64,000 nt of DNA from Vicinamibacterales bacterium (GTDB lineage: Bacteria; Acidobacteriota; Vicinamibacteria; Vicinamibacterales; UBA823), in the NCBI GenBank assembly GCA_036012125.1, contig DASCOS010000013.1, positions 62,001-126,000 of the forward strand, in the 5' to 3' direction. The number at the start of each line of letters is the position of its first letter. Positions within the stretch are counted from its first letter, which is position 1. This document shows positions 33,837 to 42,290 of this stretch, in pieces. The position numbers were made by a program, and so were the translations under genes. Under the pieces are notes generated by a model, which searched no databases, was not told the origin of the DNA, and was given only the letters and a program-made list of their open reading frames with translations.

Positions 33837-34442
33837 TTAATACCTTCGCATGATGCCTACCACTACCCCCTGAATTCTTAGATCGGCCGCTCTAATGACA
33901 ATCGGTTCCATTTTTCTATTTGCTGGTTGGAGGCGAACGCTACCATTCTCTCGAAACAGCATTTTGAGGGTAACCTCCGCGTTGTTAAGTAGGGCAATTA
34001 CCATCTCGCCGTTTTCGGCTGTCTTGCGGTCCTCCACGACTACATAATCGCCATCTCGAATTTGTTCATCGATCATCGAGTCGCCCCGCACCCGCAGAAC
34101 GTAAGCACGGTTGTTGCCAATTAGCATTTCGGGGACAGCGATTGATTCGAGTGTGGCAACGGCCTCGATTGGCTCGCCAGCGGCCACGTATCCCATGAGG
34201 TCCAATTCCCTTGATTGGGCTCCGTGTTTGGTTGGAACGATTTCGACAGACCGACTCTTGTTCCAGCTTCGGCGAATGAAACCTTTACCTTCAAGGTTGG
34301 TTAGGTGTTTGTGAACCGTGGCGAGGGATGACAGTCCGAAACGTTGCCCGATCTCTTCAAGGCTCGGCGCGTATCCCTTTTGCTGAATAAAGTCAGCGAG
34401 GTAATTCAGTATCTCCCGCTGTCGTTTGGTTAGCGGTTGCAC
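33837..34442 (-). CDS. lexA: LexA repressor
   Basis: SOS repressor that self-cleaves when RecA is activated. 201 residues: a winged-helix DNA-binding domain with PSLEEIGQRFGLSS and ATVHKHLTNLEGKG (27-54), cleavage site A88-G89 in YVAAGEPIE, and the catalytic dyad S122 (RGDSM) and K160 (TLKMLF). The GTG start at 34442 is preceded by GGGAG. The recognition helix differs from E. coli LexA, so a different operator is expected; I could not identify it. Confidence 0.95.
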   Translation of the reverse strand: MQPLTKRQREILNYLADFIQQKGYAPSLEEIGQRFGLSSLATVHKHLTNLEGKGFIRRSWNKSRSVEIVPTKHGAQSRELDLMGYVAAGEPIEAVATLESIAVPEMLIGNNRAYVLRVRGDSMIDEQIRDGDYVVVEDRKTAENGEMVIALLNNAEVTLKMLFRENGSVRLQPANRKMEPIVIRAADLRIQGVVVGIMRRY

Positions 34443-34456
34443 CTAATCTCCCAACA

Positions 34457-34486
34457 TTTATAGAGGTATGTGATTTGTGCGTCCAA
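34457..34486 (-). promoter_or_regulatory. Candidate lexA promoter
   Basis: Minus strand TTGGAC (34486-34481), 18-nt spacer, TATAAA (34462-34457), ending 14 nt before the GTG. No clear inverted-repeat LexA box overlaps it, which is unusual for an autoregulated gene. Confidence 0.45.
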
Positions 34487-34575
34487 ACCTGGGTAATACT
34501 CTATGCAAAGAAAAGGCGAATATCAAGCTAGCCACCTTAGCCGGTAACTAGATTTCATCTGGTAGCATCACTCTC

Positions 34576-35526
34576 GTGAAGCTTTCAGTAAGGCCGCTGG
34601 AATCCAGTGGTCGGCGATATGACGTTGTTGGACTCGGACTTAACAGCGTTGATCTTGTGGCAGAGATTACTGGTCCTCTAAACCCGAATACTAAATATCC
34701 AACTCGGGGAATTTACCGTAACGCGGGAGGACAGACAGCGACAGCCTTGACGGCGTGTGCAAAGTTGGAGTGGAGAGCCCGGTATATCGGTCATTTTGGG
34801 GATGACGAGAATGGCTCCTTTAGTGAATCAACCTTGATTGCCGCAGGAGTCGATGTTTCAGCTTGTCGGACGGTTCCTGACACGACTAATCAGTTCGCAT
34901 TAATTATTGTTGACCAGCGAAACGGTGACCGAACGATAGTGTGGCAAAGAGACCCGGCCCTGAGAATGCGGCCAGAGGATGTCAGTCCAAAATCGGTGAC
35001 TTCAGGTCGGGTACTCCTTGTTGATTGCGCTGAGACAGAAGCGGCGACGAGGGCAGCCCGATTTGCTCGTAAAGCAGGAATTCCGACCGTAATTGACGTG
35101 GAGAGGATGCGGCCGAATATCGACTCTCTTTTGTCAGAGGTTGATGTGATTATTACCGCGCAGGAGTTTCCGTCGGCCTACACCGGATACCCTGATCTCG
35201 GACGGGCAGTGCACCAACTTTACAAACGTTTTAAGGCCAGCCTTGTTGTGGTAACCCTGGGGGATCAGGGGAGTCTCGCTGTGATTGACGGTCGTGAGGT
35301 TGCGACTTCTGGCTTAAGAGTTAAGGTGGTTGATACGACGGGCGCGGGTGACGCATTCCGTGGAGGTTTTATCTCTGCCTGGCTGGCGTCTGACGGGAGC
35401 GAAGATGTCGCTGAGTTATTGGCGTATGCCAACGTGGTTGCCGCCCTCAATTGCCGTGGTCTAGGGGCACGTGGTGGCCTTCCGACCCGGTCTGACGTTC
35501 AGGAGCTTTTAGCCGCAGTGTCGTGA
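34576..35526 (+). CDS. PfkB-family carbohydrate kinase
   Basis: ATP-dependent sugar or nucleoside kinase, ribokinase-like. 316 residues: DVVGLGLNSVDLVAEI at the N-terminus, RNAGGQTATALTACAKLEW near 50 (PfkB signature 1 region), and signature 2 with catalytic aspartate, VVDTTGAGDAFRGGFI, near 252. The GTG at 34576 is the only start that keeps the first strand complete. The substrate cannot be told; neighbours (an exported protein, recG) give no clue. Confidence 0.85.
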   Translation: MKLSVRPLESSGRRYDVVGLGLNSVDLVAEITGPLNPNTKYPTRGIYRNAGGQTATALTACAKLEWRARYIGHFGDDENGSFSESTLIAAGVDVSACRTVPDTTNQFALIIVDQRNGDRTIVWQRDPALRMRPEDVSPKSVTSGRVLLVDCAETEAATRAARFARKAGIPTVIDVERMRPNIDSLLSEVDVIITAQEFPSAYTGYPDLGRAVHQLYKRFKASLVVVTLGDQGSLAVIDGREVATSGLRVKVVDTTGAGDAFRGGFISAWLASDGSEDVAELLAYANVVAALNCRGLGARGGLPTRSDVQELLAAVS

Positions 35527-35586
35527 ATATCCGACACTGGAGGCCATGCTACACTTTCGAACGAAGTCGCTGGCGTGAGGACTTTA

Positions 35587-36207
35587 ATGATGCAGAGTGT
35601 TTTCCGAGTGGCGACCGTCCTGTTTCTTATGGCCTTTGCAATCTCGATCAAGGGGTCTGTTTTGTCTCATGCGATTCAGGATAGAGACGAGGACTTAACG
35701 GCGTCGATGGTGGCCAAGATTGCTTCCGTCGCGGCCTACGGCTTGGCCCCTCAGGAAGAATCGGGTACTCGGAGAACACGAGTTTCGGACGCTGAGCTAA
35801 ATGCATTTCTGAATTCGTCAGTAGTAGTTTTGCCGGAAGCATTGGCTCGACCTCGATTCACTTTTATAGGTGAGGGCGCGTTGTTGGCTGAAGCGGTCGT
35901 GGACCTTGATAGGGTTGGCGAGCGGCCGACTGCGGGTCCTTTTGACCCGCTCAGTCTTTTGTCCGGCCAGCTTCCAGTGAAGGCTGTCGCAGTGATTGAT
36001 TCAGCGGATGGCCTTGCGAGAGTTAATATTGACTATGTTGAGATTGGGGGCATTCGTATTCCTCACGGGCTGGCTAGAGAATTGATTGCTGGGTACACAG
36101 AGTCAGCAGTTCGACCCGAGGGCGTTGATGTTGATTTGGAGTATTCTCTGCCTCATCGTATTTTGGCAATACAAGTTCGTCCAGGCGATGCCGTTATCAT
36201 TCAGTAA
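35587..36207 (+). CDS. Exported protein of unknown function
   Basis: 206 residues. A signal peptide (VATVLFLMAFAISIKG) is followed by a segment beginning VSDAELNAFLNSS and alternating hydrophobic strands (FTFIGEGALLAEAVVDLDRV, VKAVAVIDSADGLARVNI). The LNAFL/beta-strand layout loosely recalls DUF2993-type lipid-binding proteins, but I cannot name it. I start at the ATG at 35587 because GAGG lies 6 nt upstream; an upstream GTG at 35575 lacks a comparable site. It lies between the PfkB kinase and recG, all in one direction. Confidence 0.6.
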   Translation: MMQSVFRVATVLFLMAFAISIKGSVLSHAIQDRDEDLTASMVAKIASVAAYGLAPQEESGTRRTRVSDAELNAFLNSSVVVLPEALARPRFTFIGEGALLAEAVVDLDRVGERPTAGPFDPLSLLSGQLPVKAVAVIDSADGLARVNIDYVEIGGIRIPHGLARELIAGYTESAVRPEGVDVDLEYSLPHRILAIQVRPGDAVIIQ

Positions 36208-36260
36208 TTGAGTGTAACGATAAATCCTTTGGGTCAACGCTGGGTCCGTTGCGAGAATAA

Positions 36261-38414
36261 ATGGCAATGAGTCCAGACACCTTCCTCGAAACGCCCCTGC
36301 AATATTTAAAGGGAGTCGGTCCACGTCGCGCCGAGGAGTTTGCTCAGGCACAGCTCCTGACAGTTGATGACCTCCTTCATCGATTCCCAATTCGATACGA
36401 AGACCGAAGTTGTTTTGAGTCCATAGATGGTCTTAAAGCTGGAATGACGGTCTCGGTTCTGGGCGAAGTCGTTCGCACGGCTGTACGATCCACTCGTCGG
36501 CGGGGATTCACCATATTTGAAATTCAACTTGCTGATGCAAGCGGCACTATCCGTGTCAGTTTTATGAACCAACCGTTTCTTCGGGAGGTCTTCAAGGCGG
36601 GCCAGCAGGCCATTTTATTCGGAACCGCAGAAGTTCGCAGAGGAGGGGGTCTGCAATTCACCAATCCTGAGTATGAAATATTTGGCAATGCTTCGAAAGA
36701 ATTCGGACTGCATGGAGAAATGCAATCGGATCCTTTGGTCATAGGCGAGAGGCGTATTCATACTGGTCGAATCGTACCGATTTATGAGCGGGTTGGAGCA
36801 GTGACAACTAAGATGCTGAGGCGGATCGTGTTTGATGCGCTCCAACGTCTACCGAACAATCTTGAGGATCTCTTGCCGGAACAGCTTCGGCGGAAAATGG
36901 GCATTCCTGATACCCGTGCGGCATTTATCGGAATCCATTTTCCTGAAGAGCATACCGAGCTTTCCTTGCTGAACAGTTTTCGCTCTCCCGCTCAACAGAG
37001 AATGATCTTTGAGGAATTCTTTTTTTTCCAATTGGGACTTAGATTGCGTAGGCGAGCTCGTGAGGTTGAGCGTAAGCCCGTAGTGCCTTTAGTAGACAGT
37101 CGGGTTCGTAATGCAGCAATTCAGGTATTACCCTTCAAGCTAACGCAGGGACAGAAGGAGGCGCTGAGACAGATCGTTGATGATATGCGTAGGCCTGTGC
37201 CGATGAACCGCCTATTGCAGGGTGATGTTGGCGCGGGCAAAACGATCGTAGCGCTCATTGCAGCGCTTGTGGCTATGGAGAATGGTCTTCAGGTTGCCTT
37301 GATGGCGCCAACTGAAATTCTTGCTGCTCAACATTCTAGAACCCTTTCGCAGTACTTGGGTGCAAGTCGATTTGATGCGGTTAGGTTGTCCGGAGGCATG
37401 ACTGCTTCTTCGCGCAGCCAGACGATTCAAGCGCTTGCTGGTGGAGATGCTCACTTAGTGGTTGGGACGCATGCCCTGTTGCAGGCTCCGATTGTATTTA
37501 GGAAATTGGGCCTTGTGATAATCGACGAACAACACCGGTTTGGAGTAGACCAGCGAGCTCAACTTCGGGACAAAGGGTGGTGTCCTGACGTTCTGGTTAT
37601 GACTGCAACTCCGATTCCTCGAACCCTAGCGATGACCAGCTATGGAGATCTTGACATATCAACCATAAAGGATCTGCCTCCAGGACGGCGGCCTGTCAAA
37701 ACAATCGCAAGATCAGAGAGACGTCGAGGCGAAGCGTACCGCCTGATTCAGCAAGAAGTTGAGGCTGGGCACCAAGCTTACGTAGTGTGTCCGTTAGTGG
37801 AAGAGTCAGACAAAGTTGACCTCAAGGCTGCCAAGGAGACTTTTGATTACCTAGCGACGTCGATGTTTCCTGATCATCGTGTGGGCCTGGTTCACGGCAA
37901 GCTGAAGGAGGGCGAGAAGGACCAAATTATGCTCGGCTTCGTGGCCGGGGAGTGTGACATCCTCGTATCCACTACCGTTATTGAGATTGGTGTAGATGTT
38001 CCCAATGCTACGGTGATGATGGTCGAACAGTCGGAACGATTTGGTTTAGCGCAGTTACATCAACTTCGGGGACGAGTCGGCCGAGGGAAATCCGCGTCAC
38101 ATTGCATTCTTATGTATGGGCCTAGCGTCAGCGACCTAGGCAAAGAGCGATTAAGGGCAGTCACAGAAAGTACAGATGGGTTTTATCTTGCAGAAAGAGA
38201 TCTTGAGCTACGTGGTCCCGGGGATGTGTTTGGTACCCGCCAGTCCGGCATGCCCATGTTTCGGATGGGTGATTTACTTCGCGATCGAGCGTTGATGGAA
38301 AATGCCAGTGGAGAGGCCGAGCGTTGGTTAACATCAGAGCATGACAGCAAGGGTTTAATTAGTTTCGTAGAGGCAACTTGGGAGAAGCGATTTAGATTGG
38401 GCGGCGTTGGGTGA
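36261..38414 (+). CDS. recG: ATP-dependent DNA helicase RecG
   Basis: Branch-migration helicase that reverses stalled forks. 717 residues: an N-terminal helical region and OB-type wedge domain (PLQYLKGVGPRRAEEF, then about 65-160), Walker A GDVGAGKTIVAL near 318, Walker B DEQH near 421 (IIDEQHRFGV), TATPIPRT, and the C-terminal QLRGRVGRG and LRGPGDVFGTRQSG motifs including the RecG TRG-like region. Length is slightly over E. coli (693). Confidence 0.95.
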   Translation: MAMSPDTFLETPLQYLKGVGPRRAEEFAQAQLLTVDDLLHRFPIRYEDRSCFESIDGLKAGMTVSVLGEVVRTAVRSTRRRGFTIFEIQLADASGTIRVSFMNQPFLREVFKAGQQAILFGTAEVRRGGGLQFTNPEYEIFGNASKEFGLHGEMQSDPLVIGERRIHTGRIVPIYERVGAVTTKMLRRIVFDALQRLPNNLEDLLPEQLRRKMGIPDTRAAFIGIHFPEEHTELSLLNSFRSPAQQRMIFEEFFFFQLGLRLRRRAREVERKPVVPLVDSRVRNAAIQVLPFKLTQGQKEALRQIVDDMRRPVPMNRLLQGDVGAGKTIVALIAALVAMENGLQVALMAPTEILAAQHSRTLSQYLGASRFDAVRLSGGMTASSRSQTIQALAGGDAHLVVGTHALLQAPIVFRKLGLVIIDEQHRFGVDQRAQLRDKGWCPDVLVMTATPIPRTLAMTSYGDLDISTIKDLPPGRRPVKTIARSERRRGEAYRLIQQEVEAGHQAYVVCPLVEESDKVDLKAAKETFDYLATSMFPDHRVGLVHGKLKEGEKDQIMLGFVAGECDILVSTTVIEIGVDVPNATVMMVEQSERFGLAQLHQLRGRVGRGKSASHCILMYGPSVSDLGKERLRAVTESTDGFYLAERDLELRGPGDVFGTRQSGMPMFRMGDLLRDRALMENASGEAERWLTSEHDSKGLISFVEATWEKRFRLGGVG

Positions 38415-38454
38415 TTAGAATTCTCGGGCAACTGGATCGCTTCTGAGTTTTGAT

Positions 38455-38997
38455 ATGCGTGTTATTGGTGGCGCTCTTAAGGGACGACGGCTAGATCCCC
38501 CAAAATGGCCCGGTCTTCGTCCTACGTCGGATAGGCTAAGAGAGACATTGTTTAATGTCCTCGGCGATCGAGTAGATGGCGCTCAGTTTATTGATGGGTT
38601 TGCTGGGACTGGCGCCGTCGGCATTGAGGCGCTCAGTCGAGGAGCTGCCCACGTGACGTTCGTGGAAACGGATCCACGTGCTGTGCGACTCATTAAAGCC
38701 AACCTTCGTCACTGTGCTTTAAAGGCTCGTTATACTATCGTGCATGTAGCAATACAGAGGGCCTGGAGAATAATGAAGGATGGATCATCTGGCATCATCT
38801 TTCTGGATCCTCCTTATGGGTATGCCGACCTCGAGACTGTTTTGGTTGGGGCTGCCGGACAGTTAGCTGAGGACGGGTTGGTGGTGTTAGAGCATGCCGC
38901 TCGGCGAAAGATAGACGAGAGTGTTGACGGCTTATCGCGAAGTCGCGTTGTCTCTGCTGGAGACAGCGCTCTGAGTTTCTATGATTCGAAAGTGTGA
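38455..38997 (+). CDS. rsmD: 16S rRNA (guanine966-N2)-methyltransferase
   Basis: 180-residue SAM methyltransferase: MRVIGGALKGRRL start, RPTSDRLRETLFNVL, SAM loop DGFAGTGAVGIEALSRGA near 49, and the N-methylase motif LDPPYGY near 120. It sits directly before coaD, the widely conserved rsmD-coaD pairing, with a 38-nt gap to the preferred coaD start. Confidence 0.94.
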   Translation: MRVIGGALKGRRLDPPKWPGLRPTSDRLRETLFNVLGDRVDGAQFIDGFAGTGAVGIEALSRGAAHVTFVETDPRAVRLIKANLRHCALKARYTIVHVAIQRAWRIMKDGSSGIIFLDPPYGYADLETVLVGAAGQLAEDGLVVLEHAARRKIDESVDGLSRSRVVSAGDSALSFYDSKV

Positions 38998-39035
38998 ATG
39001 GATTAATTCTAACAGGTGAATGGTTAGAGGTGGTT

Positions 39036-39539
39036 ATGGTTGGTGCGAGTGATAGAAAACGCGTTGCTGTGTATCCTGGGTCTTTCGATCCGTTAACGAA
39101 CGGTCACGTCGACATCATTCTTCGCGGCGCTCGATTATTTGACCGCATAATTGTGGCTTTACTCGAGAACGCTGATAAATCACCCATGTTCACCATTGGG
39201 CAGCGACTTGAAATTGCTAAGAAAGTGTTTGCTTCTCATCATAATGTCGATGTCGATACCTTCGACGGACTGCTCGTAGATTATGTGAGGCTTCAGGGGG
39301 CGAACGTAATTGTGAGGGGTCTTCGAGCAATCTCTGATTTTGAATTTGAACTACAGATGGCCCTTATGAATCGACGGTTAAATCCGGACGTCGAAACAGT
39401 CTTTATGATGCCAGCGGAGCATTACACGTATGTAAGCTCTCGACTTGTGAAAGAAATATGTGGGCTTGGCGGCTCAATAGCTGGATTGGTGCCTGAGACG
39501 GTTGAGGCTCAATTACGACAGAAGCAGAAATCCAAGTAA
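39036..39539 (+). CDS. coaD: Phosphopantetheine adenylyltransferase
   Basis: Penultimate step of CoA synthesis. The nucleotidyltransferase motif AVYPGSFDPLTNGHVDII starts near residue 11, and the C-terminal YTYVSSRLVKEI is typical. The open frame extends 42 nt upstream, but I choose the ATG at 39036 (167 residues) because GAGGTGG lies just upstream and the family is about 160 long. Confidence 0.94.
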   Translation: MVGASDRKRVAVYPGSFDPLTNGHVDIILRGARLFDRIIVALLENADKSPMFTIGQRLEIAKKVFASHHNVDVDTFDGLLVDYVRLQGANVIVRGLRAISDFEFELQMALMNRRLNPDVETVFMMPAEHYTYVSSRLVKEICGLGGSIAGLVPETVEAQLRQKQKSK

Positions 39540-39584
39540 GAGAGTAGGCGTTTACTGCGGTAATAGGCGCTGGAAGAGCGGAGT

Positions 39585-40793
39585 GTGGCAGTGGATATGT
39601 TGGCCGATAGGATGAACCGGGTTGCCTCTTCGCCTACGTTGAAAGTTGGCTTAGAGGCGGCGCGACTTCGCCGCACCGGCGCGGACGTGGTTGATTTTGG
39701 TGCCGGTGAGCCTGACTTTTCCACGCCTCCAAGTGCAAAGGCTGAGGCTAAAGCTGCGATTGATGCAGACTTCACGAAATATACGGCGAACGCTGGAATA
39801 GATGAGCTAAAAGAAGCAATTGCTAATCGGTATCGTTCTGCTTACGGGGTTGATTATTCGCCAGGGCAGGTGATCGTAACTGCCGGGGGAAAGCAGGCTC
39901 TCTACAATACCGCGATGGCGTTATTTGGTCCGGGTGATGAGGTTGTAACCCATTCACCGGGATGGCCATCAATCCCAGAGCAAATACGGCTGGCTGACGC
40001 CGCTCCTGTAATGGTGAGGACTGATGCTGAAGACGGTTTTCGAGTCAAGCCGCAGGCCATTCTGTCTGCACTCACTCGCCGCACACGGGGAATCATCATT
40101 AACTCACCAGGGAATCCAACGGGTGCGGTGATATCAGAAGGTGACCTCGCGCTGATCGCTGACGAGGCAAAGGCTCGAGGGATTTGGGTCGTACTAGATT
40201 TATGTTACGAGCGTCTTATTTACGAATCAGTTGCGCACAATTTACCCATGGTCTTATGGAGTCGGATGCCCGAGTTGTCAATAGTTACAGGTTCTATGTC
40301 GAAGGCTTATGCGATGACGGGTTGGCGTTGTGGCTGGGTAATTGGACCGAAGCAGGTTGTTGCTGCATGTGGCGCCATTCAAAGTCACGCAACCTCGAAT
40401 GTCTGCTCGATCACGCAGCGAGCGGCGCTCGGAGCACTTGAGGGCCCGCAGGAATGTGTTGACGAGATGCTTGAGGAATATCGATCTCGTCGAGATCGTG
40501 TCATGGATTGGCTCCAGAGCGACTCGCGAATTCGCCTTGTGAGGCCAGCCGGAGCCTTCTATCTTTTTCCAGACATCTCGGAACTTCTGTTAGATTGTAA
40601 GATTCCAACCTCAGTAGACTTTGCTCAGAAATTACTCACCGAAGCGCACGTTGCAGTAACCCCAGGCGAGGCATTTGATGCGCCTGGATTTCTACGTATT
40701 TCCTACGCCACCTCGATTGAACGATTGCGTGAAGGGGTTGAAAGGATTCATAGGTTCATACGTAGCTTCGGTCCGGCGCCCGGAACTGTCTGA
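39585..40793 (+). CDS. Class I/II pyridoxal-phosphate aminotransferase (AspC-like)
   Basis: Probably an aspartate or broad-range aminotransferase. 402 residues with DFGAGEPDFSTP near 38, AGGKQALYNTAM near 104, NSPGNPTGAV near 171, VLDLCYERL near 207, the PLP lysine in GSMSKAYAMTGWR near 239, and the C-terminal FLRISYATS with the carboxylate-binding arginine. A GTG (39585) or the ATG at 39597 may be the start. A role in aromatic transamination is possible but not shown. Confidence 0.88.
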   Translation: MAVDMLADRMNRVASSPTLKVGLEAARLRRTGADVVDFGAGEPDFSTPPSAKAEAKAAIDADFTKYTANAGIDELKEAIANRYRSAYGVDYSPGQVIVTAGGKQALYNTAMALFGPGDEVVTHSPGWPSIPEQIRLADAAPVMVRTDAEDGFRVKPQAILSALTRRTRGIIINSPGNPTGAVISEGDLALIADEAKARGIWVVLDLCYERLIYESVAHNLPMVLWSRMPELSIVTGSMSKAYAMTGWRCGWVIGPKQVVAACGAIQSHATSNVCSITQRAALGALEGPQECVDEMLEEYRSRRDRVMDWLQSDSRIRLVRPAGAFYLFPDISELLLDCKIPTSVDFAQKLLTEAHVAVTPGEAFDAPGFLRISYATSIERLREGVERIHRFIRSFGPAPGTV

Positions 40794-40853
40794 CCTGTCG
40801 ATTTGTGAGGTCGCCTTGGTTATGTGTGGAAGACCTCCTCTTCCTAGAGAAGC

Positions 40854-42269
40854 ATGTTGAAAGCAGAGTTTATTCGTAAAGTTGAAGAGGTTGTTGGGCT
40901 GAAAGGCTGTGGTCGTGGCCAAGACGCTCTTGAACTCTACAGCGCTGACGCCTCGAGGTGTGAAGGAAGGGCTGAACTTGTGGTCTTTCCTGACACTACG
41001 GACCAGATTTCCACCGTTGCAGCATTGTGCAATCACCATCGGGTGCCGCTAACGGTGAGAGGGGCTGGTACGGGCTCTACGGGAGGTGCTGTACCGTCGC
41101 AGGGCGGCATCCTATTAGCCATGGAGCGTTTCAGTCGCATCATTGAAATTGATCAAGTTAACCTCCTGGCTATAGTCGAGCCGAACGTTGTAACCGGTGA
41201 GCTCCAGAAGATGGTTGAGTCGATAGGATTATTTTATCCACCGGATCCGGCTAGTTTGAATCGCTGCGCTATTGGGGGAAATATCGCGGAATGCGCAGGC
41301 GGTCCAAGAGCGTTTAAATATGGAACCACTAAACGTTATGTTCTTGGCTTGGAGGCTGTTTTGGCAACTGGAGAAATCATTCATACCGGTGGCAAGACAG
41401 TGAAGAATGTAGTCGGGTACGACCTGACCCAAACCCTGATTGGATCGGAAGGTACGTTGGCCATCGTGACTAAGGCCATACTTCGCTTGATACCTCTTCC
41501 TCCATGTCGTGAAACAGTTCAAGCGACGTTTAGGCATGTTGATGACGCGGTTGGGGCAATGATCGAGCTGGTCAAGGCCCGTGTTATTCCGTCTGCGTTA
41601 GAGCTTATTGACTTGGAATCACTCGAAGCCGTTGCTCGCTACTTAGACGATCGAACTCTGGCGCCAGCGGGGACGGCAGCGATGCTTTTACTAGAGGTGG
41701 ATGGGTTACCGGAGACAGTGCGAGAGGAGGCAGCCCGGGTTGAGGATGCTTGTCGGCGGGTTGGCGCGGAGACCGTCCGATGTGCGGCCGATGTCGAGAC
41801 CCGGGATGAATTGTGGCGGGTACGCCGAGAGCTGTCGCCGGCCCTTAAGGTGATTGCAGGGTTAAAACTAAATCATGATGTTGTTGTTCCTAAATCTAAG
41901 GTGCCTGACCTGTTTAAGGTGGTGGAGCAGCTTCGAATCAATTTTGATCTAACCATTGCATGTTTTGGGCACGTCGGGGATGGCAACATACACGTCAACA
42001 TCATGGTCGATCCAAATGAACTTCGTGCGGTTTCCCGCGCAGCTGATGCGGAGCTTCAATTGTTTAAAGAGGTCGTTCGCCTAGAAGGTGTGATTAGTGG
42101 CGAACACGGCATCGGCTTGTCAAAGCGACCGTTTATGAAGCTCGGCTTATCATCTGACGAACTGGCCTTAATGAGTCGACTCAAGGCTGCGTTTGATCCA
42201 AACGGAATATTGAACCCTGGTAAAATCTTTCCCGATTGTTCGCAGGACGATTCAGAAAGCAGTGGATGA
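40854..42269 (+). CDS. FAD-linked oxidase, GlcD/D-lactate dehydrogenase type
   Basis: Flavoprotein oxidising a 2-hydroxy acid such as glycolate or D-lactate. 471 residues: a PCMH FAD-binding domain (LTVRGAGTGSTGGAVPSQGG near 65, IGGNIAECAGGPRAFKYGTT near 140) and a C-terminal cap with CFGHVGDGNIHVNIM near 375 and GEHGIGLSKRPFM near 420. The GlcE and GlcF partners are not adjacent, so a stand-alone dehydrogenase is plausible. Convergent with the glycosyltransferase gene. Confidence 0.87.
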   Translation: MLKAEFIRKVEEVVGLKGCGRGQDALELYSADASRCEGRAELVVFPDTTDQISTVAALCNHHRVPLTVRGAGTGSTGGAVPSQGGILLAMERFSRIIEIDQVNLLAIVEPNVVTGELQKMVESIGLFYPPDPASLNRCAIGGNIAECAGGPRAFKYGTTKRYVLGLEAVLATGEIIHTGGKTVKNVVGYDLTQTLIGSEGTLAIVTKAILRLIPLPPCRETVQATFRHVDDAVGAMIELVKARVIPSALELIDLESLEAVARYLDDRTLAPAGTAAMLLLEVDGLPETVREEAARVEDACRRVGAETVRCAADVETRDELWRVRRELSPALKVIAGLKLNHDVVVPKSKVPDLFKVVEQLRINFDLTIACFGHVGDGNIHVNIMVDPNELRAVSRAADAELQLFKEVVRLEGVISGEHGIGLSKRPFMKLGLSSDELALMSRLKAAFDPNGILNPGKIFPDCSQDDSESSG

Positions 42270-42290
42270 CACGGACCAAGGACTGCCTGG

